In this document: piece by piece, positions 34,411 to 47,256 of the stretch
How positions within the stretch are numbered: the stretch's first letter is position 1
Layout: every line of letters starts with the position of its first letter
From: Aotearoamyces nothofagi
Lineage: Eukaryota > Ascomycota > Leotiomycetes > Leotiales > Tympanidaceae
Assembly (NCBI GenBank): GCA_015345905.1
Contig: JADDTR010000018.1
Location: forward strand, 602,241-666,240
DNA length: 64,000 nt
Reading direction: 5' to 3'
The notes under the pieces: model-generated
Seen by the model: the letters and a program-made list of their open reading frames with translations, nothing else
Told to the model about the DNA's origin: nothing
The model's database searches: none
Position numbers and translations under genes: made by a program

Positions 34411-37400
34411 CTATGCAAAGCCAAAATACTCGCTTCCGGCCGTGATCGCAGTATGAACCTGTTGGCGGAGGATCTCGTAGCTTTCATATTCGGGAAGATC
34501 GAGTTCTAGGACCAAGTCAGAAGGGCTAGATATGCAGGTGGCCTGAGAAAACTTACGGTTGAAGCATGTATGCGAGCTTGGAAGTCTATCCTTATTGCCA
34601 TAGTCACGGTGGATATTGAATCGGCTGAAACCGTTCATACCCTCTAACTCCTTGAAGCCGTTGAGCGGCACTTTGCTAGTGCCTGTGACGAATTGAAGCA
34701 ACTTGGCGCGCTCTTCTTTGTCAAACGAACGAACTGCTCGCCAGAACCACTGGATTTGAGGGGAGGCACCTGTGTAATTGTGGTATTCGGTACTGCTCTT
34801 CCAGTCATCAACGTCAATCTCGGGTAGACCGGAAATCAACAACTCAAGTTCCTGTTCGTTGAATATTGCGACCAACTCTGCGGGAATGATCTCATGAAAT
34901 CCTGTAGAGTGTTAGTTACGCTCACAATATATTTTTAACGCATGAATAGCCTACCTTTCAAGAAGTTGTCCAACTGTTCCTGGACGGAGCCAGTAAGCTT
35001 GAACTCGACCATAAGTCTAACATACTCCTGCTTGTTCTCTTGGGTAACGGCGATATTGCGACCATTAGGGATCAGGTCGACCGTCTCTACCACACCAAAC
35101 TTATCATTATCAACGGAGAAAGTTTCCGTGATAATATCTGTAATGTCATTCTCTAGCATCCAGACCACGGACTTGTAGTATTCAGGATCTAAAGACTCCA
35201 TATCCTTGACCGAAACAGACTTGCCAAGGATGCGTTTGTAAACAGCTCGACTGAAGTGACAGTCCAAGACGCGACCCTCATAGAGAGCCTTTCCAATGAC
35301 TCGACCAATAAATTTGAAGAACAATAGATGCTCAGGATTGATACTGCTGGTAAGATTTGGGTGGAAGGTAGTTCGATCGGAAGATACAGGAATGAAGAGC
35401 GCGTAGCCCGGATCGAACATCTGCCTAGATAACACCTGGAACCACTCTCGTGTTACACCACCCGCATCAACACCTTCTTCGCCGTGGAATCGAATGCTGA
35501 GCTTTCCGAATTTCATCTCATCACCGCTCTTGAAGTAAAGAGACTTGAAAGAATCATGGAAGACTTGATCTCGGCGAACCGAGAGTTGAAGTGGTGGAAC
35601 CGATTGACGAGTCGGACTATTGCGATTGTGGATACTTCTAGTAAAGTAGTTGCGCTTGTTGTCAAATTCTAGGACTTTAGGGTTCTTCACTAGAAGAGAG
35701 AATGTTCCACTCATAAGCTTTGGGGTATGGCGGACAAGGTCGTTAAGTATCTTTCGGTGCTCCTCTGTAAAGGTGAAGAAGAGGCTCTCCATGCGTGACT
35801 CAGGGGGGGGACTTGTGAGAGCCATCTCTTTACCGACCTGTGATCGTGATATTGGTGCATCCTTTAGAGTAGTGTTCTTGCAGACAACCATCAAGGATTC
35901 GATTAACGGCAGCAGGATTGTAGCGACATTGAGCATGTGCTCACGTTGTCTGATTGCACTGAGACATGCGCTCAGCTTCTCCCACATTGGGCCAAACGTG
36001 GAGTTTTCGTAGAGACTGGCAAGTAGGTCTTGTTTCTCGGTTTCTTTCGATGCCTCACCTTCAGTCTCTATCTCCTTTTTAGTATTGCTCTTGGGATCGA
36101 AAAGATGATCAAGAGCAGTGAGTACGCGGAGAAGCTTGTTTTGATCGGAGCCAGAAGGTGAAAACTTTGCGAGAGCTACACCCTGGATCTCAGTGCCAGT
36201 GGAAGCTTTCTGTATCTGTGGGAGGAGTTCGTCCAAATCTACAAGTATAACTTCCGCCATCTCTTGCGCCTTGCGAACGAGTTCTCTGCCGAACACGGTT
36301 TTTGCTCCAGGAATGCAAGAAAGATTCTTGATTGTAGAAAGTGTTTCACGGAACGTTCTTGCGCTGCACTCGCGAGCGACGAAGATATTGATGACAAGTT
36401 TCAAATTGGACTCTGGTACGACGGGGGGCACGAAAGGCTTCGGCTTCTTCTGCTCCGACTCTTTAACATTGTTGGATTGATCAACGGTAGCGGTAGATAT
36501 TTCAACACCTTCTACAGCTGTTTGCGCAGCTAAATCAGCCGCAGGGACTTCTATCGTTAGGTTGGTATCCATGGATCCAGCAGGCTGCCCATTGACAGGT
36601 GCGGTGTTAGGCTCAGTTGATTCGGAAAGCGCAGCGGCCTTTTTCAAATCTGCCTCCTTCTGCTTTCGTTCCAATGCCTGAAGAGGTGCTGTGATACGAC
36701 TTAACAAGTCAGAAAGAGACTCCATGACTGGTGAGCTCTCCATGATCAACTTCCGATCCAATAATGTGAGCAGTGAATTCAATGGGTATTTTGAGGCTTT
36801 ATTGTCTTTGCCCTTGCCTTTCCGGCTGACGCTGCGCTTTAGGCCACCAGCAGACCAAGCATCATGCTCTAACAAGAAAAATGCGGGCACGTGCAAATTA
36901 ACCTTGCATAAATAGATAAGAGTACCTAGGCATTGCTGAACAACCATAAGAGGCGATACCTCCGAGTTGGTAATAGTATTCAGGCCACTTCCAGTCAAAG
37001 ATTTCTTTAGTAGCTGTGGGGTCTTCGGCTCTTTATCCTTTGGCTGCTTGGCCCGCAGTGATAGATGAGCGAAACTTCGCTCAACAGCTGTCATATCAAT
37101 GCTACCGTCTTGAAGGACATGCAGGAGCGTGCTGATCACTTCTGCGCGGCTGTGACTGTTTTCAGAAATGTTTTGAAGCACTTGGAATAGGGTGTTTCGA
37201 AGGCTATCCTGCTGGGATATGAACATAAGGCGTAGAAGTGTTGCTACACCAGATTTATCAAGCATCTGAACGGTACCACGACGTTGTGGCTTCTGAAGGC
37301 CGGCGCCACCTGGTACGACTGGGCGGGAGCGTCCGATATTGCCGACGGTGCGAACATGGCTAAGTGGATGATCTCGCATTGCAGCACGGGCCTGTGCGAC

Positions 37401-40400
37401 GTACTCTGGAGGAAGTGTAGCAAGTATATCTTCATCTTGTTCGGCGAGTACCTGTGCCCTCAACTCGGGTGGTAGTGTAGCAAGAATGCTTGCAGCGTCC
37501 ATCTCTTGAGGTACAACAATGGTGGCAGCGGGGCCACCGTTTGCGGCTGCTTGCCTTCGTTGCTCTTCGCGTTCGCGCCGCCGACGATCTTGTCTCTCTT
37601 GCTGAATGATTTCGTCTCTAATCTCGTCGGGCAGAGCATTTAAGAATTCTTGGTCGATTTCAGAGGGTTGGGCGCCAGCAGCGGCAGCTTGTGAACGACG
37701 TTCCGCAACAGCTGCTGTAATAACTTCCTCTCGAATATCTTCTGGAAGTTCTTGGAGAAAGTCAGCATCAATGCCAAGGTCAGTAATATCAATCTCATTG
37801 CCTCGGATTGTTGTCGTAACCCGTGGTCGGTCTTCGGCAGGGGCAGCTTCTTCAGTCATAGGAGCCTCGATGTTCTCAGTTTCTTCAACGCCTTCCATGG
37901 CTTCGGAATCACCGGGTATTGAAGGCTCTTCAGGCCCCTCTCCTGCCTGCGTTGGGCCTGCAGCCGCTGCTGCTTCTTCTGCCCTAAGTCGTTCTGCTTC
38001 CTCCCTCTCCTCTGCTTCCTGTTTCTCCTTAGCTGCCTTCTCCTCGGCCTCTTTCTTCTCTTTGGCTACTCTCTCTTCATCCTCACGCTTCTTTTTCTCT
38101 TCTGCCACCTTGCGTTCTTGAGACGCCTTAACCTCAACTGCCATCGCTGGAGGTACGATCACTGCAAGCAGGCCTACCAACACTCTCAGAGCCTTGTCGG
38201 GGTGCGCTACACTGAAGAGCAACTTGGCTTCTTCACTCCACCTCGTAGATGTTGATTGGGGAGTGAAGAAAGCCGCATGACCGGGCTCTACAGCTTGATC
38301 GCGGCGAGCGGTCTCTAGACGATGAATTCCCCTAGTCATGCCAAACATTGCTTGAAGATCTCTACTCATCTCGCCCCGTGGACCACTAGCGACGTGAAAG
38401 TGTAAAGCATTGCCGTGTCGAGCGATGGCACCTATTGGCAACGGTAAGGATGTGATCATATCGCTGAGTAGAGCACTAGGGCTCGCACTAAAGGGACTAC
38501 GGCGAGCAAATCCAGAGTCCAGTAAGCTTTGTCTTGGAGAGCCAAGCATAGGTCCAGGATAACCTGACTGTATAGATCGTTGAAGGAGCGGGTTCGTTCC
38601 ATCATCGTTGCCGCGATTGGTTGGACCAGGTCTGTGCGAGCGATACGAGCTACGGTAGTCGGGTACTGAAGGTGGATTAGTCCTGAAATCTACTGGTGGA
38701 GGGTGCGAAAGTCCAGAAAGAAGATTTTCAAGGGCTGCTCGTGAAGCACGGAGTTGCAGTCTCGTAAGCGCTAAATCAGATGAAGGGTCTAACGTACCAC
38801 CTAGCGGATCACGAGGCCCCCCAGGAAAGAATGGAAATGGACTTGGAATTCCATGTCTTGGGCGATGGTGGTGATGGTGATGGCCACGGTGACCGATAAT
38901 CATTGCTGGTTCAGCTGGCTCACCATCCCATTCTGCTGCCATCATTCCAGGAGGTACGCCTATATGACGTTAGTAACAAGGTAGTGCACTGCTTAGGAAC
39001 ACGTACCAGGATATTCATCAAACATCCCCTCATCGTCCATATCATCTTCGTCTTCCTCGTCTTCTATTATGGAGATTAGCCAGTCCCAGACTTGGACAAG
39101 TAATGAGCAAAGTGATGATAAGCCTACCTTCTTCATCCTGTTCCTCTAGATAACCTTCCAGTTCCATCTGTTCATCAGCATCCATATCTCCGTCTTCGAT
39201 ACGTTGCAGCACGCCCCCAATTCCTCCGTCACGAGCATCTCCACCTAGAGCACGAACAAGGTGGCCGAGAGGGCCGTTGGCAAGGTCATCTAGACGATCT
39301 TCCTCCTCATCAGCGGCTCTAGCCTCATAATCCTCTTCTTCATCTTCGTCACTCTGCCAATCATCCTCATCATCACCTTCTCCAAGAGCAAGAGGATTGC
39401 CATCTTCATCAATGATTTCAACACGACCCTCATCATGGTCATCCATGTCTTCAGAGTCTTCCTCATCGTCCTCATCGCTGGCATCTTCATCCTCATGGTC
39501 TTCATCATCCTCGTCATCATCGTCGTCGTCATCGTCATCATCATCATCCATGATGACCTCCATGTCTACTCCGCGATCACCAGAAAGGCCCTCAATTTCA
39601 CCCATCCCTTCAAGATCCTCGTCTTCGTCACTGATATTATCTTCATCATCTTCAACCATGTCTTCTTCGTACTCCATCTCTTCGTCATCGTATTCACCCT
39701 CGTACATCTCTTCGTCATCTAAAAAGTGTTAGTCATATTATCCTATCCTCATGTGTGCCGAATAGCGAAACTTACCATCTTCGGATCCAGATGAAGATTC
39801 GTGATCACGGCCAGGCTCGAACATGCCCAAAGTTGAGTTACGGAAAAGATCAGGCGTCTCTTCACGTTCATCATCAATATCAGACATTGATGAAGCTGAT
39901 GCAATCTCGTCTTCATCTGCCTGTCCAAGCAGCGGACCTATCTTGCCTTGATCGCTAAGATCAATTGCAGTCTGAGTTAGCACTTTCAAGGGTCGTAAAA
40001 TGTGCTTCACAGCTCTCTTAGCCCCGGGGAAATTCAGATCAATGTCAGCTATCGACGCAGTCAAAGCGGCAATAAACCCCTTATCGTACATGATACGCTT
40101 AAGTTGTGATGTAGAGCGCATTGAAACGTCAGGATTAGACCCACCGCCATGATTTTCCTTGCCAGACATGATGTGGGTCATAAGATCAGCGAGCGAGAGC
40201 ATTCGGGAATATTTAATGTCGAGAGGCTCGTTCGAAGTACTTGCCTCCCTGTAGGCTTTCAAGACGTTCTCAAGTACGAATTTGCGTACAAAAAGAAGAT
40301 CAGGTTCATCGTCAGCATCCGTCGCGTCACGGTCTCTATCAAGGATCTGCTCGCCAGTTTTACTTAACAAGGCAGTGAGGACAGAATCTGCCCAAGAAGA

Positions 40401-43400
40401 AGTGGCTGACTTCTTACGTAGCGCGGTAGTTTCAGCGTGATCAAGGGTTCCGGTGGGAATCAAATCGAATAGGAGATAATTAACAACACTTGATCGAGGT
40501 TTCGAAGGAGTCATGGCCTGGGGAGGAGCACTTCTCTTGAAATTGATAAATTCGACTTTGGTGCGGTTGTAACAAGAAAGAAGCTCGGTAAGGCATTGGA
40601 GGAGAAAACATCGGTAGATGTAGATAGGGTGCTCTTCGGGTTTGAACTCTTGCTTAGTGACTTTCTTTGAATCTTTGGCGTCTGGAGACAAAGGTGTATC
40701 CGCTGTAGTGCCGACGTCTGTAGTGGCAGCGTCTATAGGGGCAGCCGCCAGGTCTGAGGTGCTCTTATCAAAAGGCAGGACCGCTGGGTCTTTATCATCC
40801 ACCTCTTTATAATTTAGGAGCTCGCAAAGAAGAAAGTGGATGACACCATCCGGGTTTTCTACAACAGGGACTTTATGCTCAACGATAGGTGTTTTTGATA
40901 TCTCCCCAAAATCGTCTCCATGTGTTTCAGTAGTAACCCTAACGTCTTGAGAATCATGTAAAGAGAGCTCTTCGGTGGCCTGAAGAGTGGGTAAAACATT
41001 GTCCTCGGGCTTACCCCGGCTAGAGCGACGGAACTGATCTTGTAGCTCAATCGGTTGTCGACCTAGCGACTCTGAAGCATTTGAAATCCACTTTGTAAGC
41101 TTGACCATCTCATTGCTAACTTGTATGAATAACTCAGGGGATCTAATGACAAGATGAGATAACTGGCGAATGTAGGTTGCAGCATCAATGTGCCGCTGAC
41201 TTCGAGGGCCTTCAAGATAGGACTTGATATTAGACCGCATGACCTGCTTAATGGTATCATCATCTTCAATTATGTGACGAAGGATCAACATGAGTGGACT
41301 TTGAAGACGAACACTGGTAGCGCCTGCGAGCTGTTTTGCCATCACAAAAAGGCGCTGAATATTCTTTTTCTCGCCCATAGTTTGAGCGATGCGTCGAGTG
41401 CGGGTCAAGATGACCAATATACGTAGCACAGCTAATGCGAGAGACTCATCCTTGCCAATTCTAGGTAGAATCTCAAGTATGGCATCAAATAATAAAGCCC
41501 GTCTATGATCAGAGACGACCGGGTTCCAAGGTTTTAGTACGGGCGGGGTTATGTCAGAGTTCTCATTCAGAGGAAACCTCCACTCAGTTTCCCGAGGTTG
41601 CTCATCCTCACTGAGGAGTATCTCGACGATGAGCAGGATGTGAGCAATCCAGGGAGATGATTCTTCTGACGAGTGGCCAGGAGACAATTTAACAAACTCG
41701 AGCAATGTTTCGAGATTCAAGCTCAACTCTCCAATGGATGCATTATAAAATGTCTTGTCCTGGAGCATTAATGCAAGTAGATGAGCATATGCAGCAACTT
41801 TCTTGCCCACGGTGCGGATGTCATCCTCGCCAACAAATGACATCAAAGCCTGTACTAAAGTCTCTCCCATCTCTCTTCGCATGATAACCGGATCAGGGGA
41901 TTTATCAACGACGGTGCTAATCAACTCGGCGATCTCGAAGGTGTACTCTCCGTGTGCATTGATAACATCAAGGCAACGTTCAATAAGTCGGGATCGGATT
42001 GCTGCCCGTTCTTCGTCAAGGTCTTCTATGGTAATGATGTTTGGCTGACTCCCAGCATTAATCATTGCTGACGGCTGAATTGGTGATGGAGGTGTTACAC
42101 GGGGTTGACCAGAAGAACTCGCCGAACCGGTGGGAGCAGAAGCATCAAAGTTTTGGCTAATGCCGTTGAGTAGGCTATCTAGGCTCAGGGTCATTGGATC
42201 ATTGTCGAGGAGTTGATTCAACGAGAGATGAGTTCTAGAAGACGGAGGGCCCATGTCATGATTGGTGGAGCTAGCAGGGGCGTCGTCTACTTGCATTGAA
42301 AGGTGATCGGGAGTCGCTGTGCCAGTTGATGGTCCCGTATTGACCCTGGACGAACTACTGGCAGTTGTAGAGACATCAACTTCATCTTGAGGGACCGGGT
42401 TCCGTCCGCCAGATCGCTCCGCATTTTGAGCTCGACAATATTCTAATGACAGAGTATAGCTGTTGTTGCATCGGAACAGAGCTTCCCTGGCAAGCTCCTC
42501 ACTAAAACTAGCTTCAAGGAGCTTCGTTAGATTCTCAGCATTCACCTTCCATAGCTTCCGCGCCTGTTTGAGTGGAGTAGCAACCTGAAATATTCATTAT
42601 TACACACAGTTCCATTTTGAAAATCAAACTATAGTTTACTTACTTTGTCCGAGCGCTTATATGCACCTTGCTCCTGGTCTGCTGTGAGAGTTGCCCGGAT
42701 TATGTCAATGAGTCTGTTCGGAATCATGTTGGATCCCTTCTCCACAATGTCGGATTCCCATAATCTTCGCACGACGGGTAATATGGCCATTCGTAATTCT
42801 ACGAGGAACTGTCCGGAGGAAAAGTAATCTGGCCTGCCTCTGTCCCGCTCTGATCGAGAGAGCATGGCAACTGTTTGAGTGGCCTCAACAATGTTTTTGC
42901 CTGTGACAAGTGGGAGATAGAGATCCAGGATATGCTTCATTCCAAGAGTGGCTAATTCATTCTTCAGGAGAATTTCAGCATCAACAGTGCCAATACGTTT
43001 ATCTGCACTTTGTCTAACATCTTCTGCAAAGACCTCGAGTATATGGTTGACGATTCCAAAACCATTACGGTCCTTGAATGCTTGTAGAACCAAAGTAATG
43101 CTCTCAAACGGCCTCTCAGTATGCCGAGACGCTAGATGGTCATTAGCCAAGTCACCTATTACATAAACGCAGAAGGGCATTACCATTTATCAGCAAATCC
43201 TTAACTGTCTCTAGCACGACAACCCAGTAAGTATAATTCTCACTTGTATCCTCATTCTCGCTTAGGGTGAGCTGCTGAATGATGCTCTCAGCAAGGGCGT
43301 CGGCGATCGAACTGTGGTTCTGTCGCTGGAAACTATCGGGACTTCGCTTAGGGAAGAGGGCCTTTCCTAACACCTGGCAGAACGGAGACACAGTTCTCGG

Positions 43401-46400
43401 CATTCTGCCAAGTAGATAGCGCAGAGTGAGGAAGTTCTTGAATTCAGCGGTCCTTCGCTCAGAATTACTTACGACTTGCTTGGTGGGCAAGGCGGGCTTA
43501 TCGGGCTTATCAGTAGAGTCCACGGGCGAGGGTGGGCTATGAGATGTTAAAGCCGTGTCTAGAGAGGAAACATTCTCTAGAATCTCATCAAGAGCATCTG
43601 CAGTCGAATCAAGTGTAGGGTATCTCGACTCGTATGAATCAGAACCAAATCCATGGCTATCGGCATGCCTATTCGCTCGCCTCCAGTGCTTAGGGACTAG
43701 TTTTTGCAGCTTGAAGTCCTCTCTGATGCTAGCTCCGAGAAGGGAACCAAGACTTCTGACTAACCTCACATAGTAGTCGGCCAAATTCATCGAATTGAAG
43801 CTTGCAATCGAAGTTCTGTGATTGTACATGGGTGTCTGGAAACATTGGCGCAGAGCTGTAGTGAGAGACTGAACCTTGACGAGGGCCTCTGCCAGGCTAG
43901 TACCACTCGCAAGTTGACTTGAAATCTCGGGATTGGGATCCTTTAGCTTATCGGGTGTTACGAATGGCCCGAAGTACGGCTCATCGCCTCGGTGCTGGGT
44001 GAATGGGAGAAGAGCATCAGCTGCAGACTGAGCGCCCTTGAGCAGAGATGGCATGACAAGGTGTGGTTTCTGTTCAGCCATCAAAGCAATAACGGTGTGC
44101 AAAGTTCGAGTCGCACGGTCATCAGCGAAGGAATATGGCAGAATAGGCAATTCTGCCAGATCCAATACGTATTCAATACCACCCTTTTCCATGAATGCAA
44201 CTCGAACTGCAGCATTACTGAACATTGTTGAGAGGAATGTCGCAACTGCAAAAACGTATGGTGTGATACTGTTAGTCGACTCCTCATCCGGTGATGCCTG
44301 ATCTTCTGTAGACGATGCAGGTTCCTCATTCACGTCGCTCATCTCGACATCGCTGTCCGAGGCACGAGCTTTGCCTTTACCCTTTGATGGTGTCGAGACA
44401 GCGGCACCGACTTGCAAGCTGTCGTCAGCAACCACTGGTTGTCCATTTGCGTCCTTTACCCAGAGTTTTGCACCGATCTTTTCTACCGAGACCTTTGTCT
44501 TACACAAGTGTCCCACTCTAGCAACCATGTCAAGGGTAGCATTCATGATGGCAGTCTTGAGTGGTGGATGGTGACGCACGAGCTCATCGAAAGTAGCACC
44601 GAGGTTTGTAGCAAGATTGTGGTCACTCTCTAGAACCTGTACGTGCGCAGGACTTTCAAAGATTTCAAAGAAGCTCTGGAGTGCACTAGATGCCTGAAAC
44701 ATTCTCATGCCCGAAGTATTCAGACAAATCGCGCCAAATGCTTGTGGAATGATATTGATTGCCTCTGAGGAAGGCATGATACCCTGAGCTAGGGGACCTT
44801 CCCGAGGCGCTTGAAGCATCTCTGTTGTAGGCGGATGTGGAGCATCATCCACAGCCATAGAGATAATGCTACTATTATCATCATCATCAGCATGGACTAG
44901 GGAAGAATTGTCATCCGCGGCCGAGTCGGCATGGGCATGGGCATGTTTTAGCTCATCGTGCGTCTTGATCTCCCGACCGGTGACGGACTCTAAGAGCTCT
45001 CGGCTCAGACCAGCCTCTGCGATGACCGCGAAGCTGGTTGGCTCATTGTTGATAAAATCATTCAGAATGCTGACTGCGTTGGTCCACACAGTTGATCCAT
45101 AGGTCTGCGCATGACCAATGATTTCCCGAAGGCTTCCCAAAAGTTGTGACGAGTCGATAAGATTCCTAAGCAAGCGGTCAAAATTGCCACCATACCCGCC
45201 AGCTGTTGTCATCATGTGATGTATGAATTTGAATAGCCATTTCATCGACTGCTGCTGAAAATAAGGTATCTTGTAGTCAATGGATGGGGATCTATATTCG
45301 GGTTGCATGCCTTGACCTGCAGTTGCTCGTTCTGCGGAGGTCTTAACTTCATGGACAATGAGGTCAGATATCGCATCCAAGCCATCCGAATTGACAAGGA
45401 TCTGGAAAGCATCCCGAACATTGAAGATGATAGCATCCAAGAAGTTGAGTATCTTAGGATAGTTATGCTCAGCAACGCTAGTGCGCAAGGTCAAGACTTC
45501 AACCAAAATCGGAACAAGACCAGCGGCAACGAGCTCAGACCCAGCTCGAGGAAGGGTTGCGACATGGGACAGAAGCGAGAACAAGGCCCCACGCCACTCA
45601 TCCTTTTCTGTAACAACGTCTCCAGGTTCATCTGTTCCCATCTCAGCAACGGCCTTTCTTACGATATAAAGTAGAACTCCATGATTCACACTAGTATTTA
45701 GTGCAGTGCAGATATCTTGGGATTTACTTTGATGCTGCGCAAGGGCCTCGAGACTAGTTAAAGCAATGGTCTGCAGCGATCTAGGAATGTCGCTTTGTCC
45801 CTCGGCTGGCGGGTGAATAAGTTCGGCAAGCTGGTAGATGAGCTGAAGACGCCGTGGCTCATCGCTATCCTGCTTCAAAACTTTCTCGAGAAATGCTGAT
45901 TCAACATGAATGTACGCAAGGTTTGTAACGGCCAATACACGAACGGCTAGTAATTCACGGCGAGATTCAAGCCCGTTTGTCAAAGCCTTGGCAACACGTA
46001 GTTTTGCGAGCAGTTCATACCTCACCGCAGGTGGTAGTGTCGGAAGGGTCTCCTTCAGCAACTGATGAATAGAGGTTGACGCAACTTTTGAAGCAGGGAT
46101 CTCCACAACTTTCAGGCCTGAACCATGATGGTCATCTCCGGATGTTCCAGCAGGTCTACTGGATAAACCTGGTGATTCCTCTGTACTAGAAGTTCTGCTT
46201 GATCGTTGATTGTGTTGGGGTCCAAGGCCTGAAGAACGCCTGGCGGGAGTTGGTGTTACAGGAGCCGATGGAGGACTATTCACAACAGCCTGTTGAGCTA
46301 CTGACGTGGATTCTTGATCTAGCTGGGTTTGGGTCAAATAGTATGTAACTCGGACGTCTCCCCACTCGGCCCACGCAGCGTCTGGGTTGCCGGTCTCGGC

Positions 46401-47256
46401 CTCGGCCTTCTGACCATTTGGAGTATTGCCAGGACCACTTCTGACCAGCGAAACGAGGTTATTGGCGAAAAGAGTCGAAGTGGAGGTCTTATTGCTTGCT
46501 GCCGGTATATTGAAGTATGCCTTTTCCTTTCCTTTTTGGTTTGGAGTAACTGGTGTGGTTGGTACAGCTGTCTCAGTAGTGGTGACTATTCTGGAAAACG
46601 GCTGAGCCAGCTGTTGAACTCTATCGAGGTCGACGTTGTAGTGGTTCAGCAGAAGCGCAGCATTTGCGTGGCGATTTGGAGCTGCCATGCGCTTGAAGGA
46701 AGCTTGATATCTCTGTGCTAGCTGTGTACCAATCTGCAGTGTTGATGCAACAAGACATAACGATGTGCTGTTCAAGAGATCACTTAGGTATGGGCTGCTA
46801 GCATAGATACTACGGTTTCCGCAGCGCTCCAACAACATCCTTGAAAAGTCTAAGATCGACTCGATCAATTGTCTATCCCCATCCGTAGAGTATCCAAGGT
46901 CTTCCAGATTGTGGGCACCCTGTGCATCTTTCTCGAGGAGCTCACGGGTGAAACCTCTGACCTGCGGTCCATCGTGAAGGTCATAGAGTGTACAGAAGGC
47001 TTCAAGAGCACCGTCGAAACGGTTCAATAGAGGTATCCAGTGATACAGATCTCCCCTTGGGAAGGGCCATCTGGAAGGGAACCGTGCTAGTTGTTGAGGT
47101 AAAAGGTGGAGAGGTGTCGCAGATGCAGACTGCACGAATTCTTGTACCCAAGGTGACTTCACGACTAACATTAGCCAAGAAAAAAGGGCAGGAGGGTGAA
47201 AGGCTTACCAAGGTCTCCTTGTGCTTTGGCAGCATGGTCTTCGATATCTTTACCAT
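34411..47256 (-). CDS. TOM1: HECT-type E3 ubiquitin ligase, Tom1/HUWE1 family
   Basis: Giant HECT ligase for ribosomal, histone and mRNA-export-related substrates. Nine exons (47256-47209, 47156-43184, 43155-42644, 42584-39776, 39718-39128, 39063-39007, 38959-34955, 34901-34557, 34505-34411) close in frame to about 4,144 aa. The start [16 protein letters not shown] joins [11 protein letters not shown]. Then come the DUF908 and DUF913 armadillo-like regions (first ~1,000 residues; [19 protein letters not shown]) and a UBA-like segment near 1,520-1,560 ([20 protein letters not shown]). An Asp/Glu tract follows at about 2,450-2,645. The DUF4414 ubiquitin-binding-type motifs ([39 protein letters not shown]) sit in an A/E/K-rich region. 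The HECT domain ends the protein, with catalytic Cys at about 4,111 in [14 protein letters not shown] and C-terminal EYFGFA. The exon 2/3 intron would be only 28 nt. Confidence 0.95.
39480..39720. repeat. CAT/CGT trinucleotide-like coding repeat
   Basis: Plus-strand runs of cat/cgt triplets (densest at 39503-39551) encode poly-Asp/Glu on the minus strand inside TOM1. They create long spurious Ser-rich and Val/Ile-rich frames on the plus strand. Confidence 0.8.
43156..43183 (-). other. putative 28-nt intron in TOM1
   Basis: GTAATG ... ATAG between ...DLLING and [11 protein letters not shown]. Removing it restores the frame across otherwise incompatible flanking frames. It is well below the usual fungal minimum and has no clear branch site, so a genomic or assembly indel is the alternative. 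Confidence 0.5.

Noticed and set aside
39397-39732. Ser-rich plus-strand frames opposite the TOM1 acidic tract
   Set aside because: They are antisense shadows of triplet-repeat coding DNA and show no other protein features.
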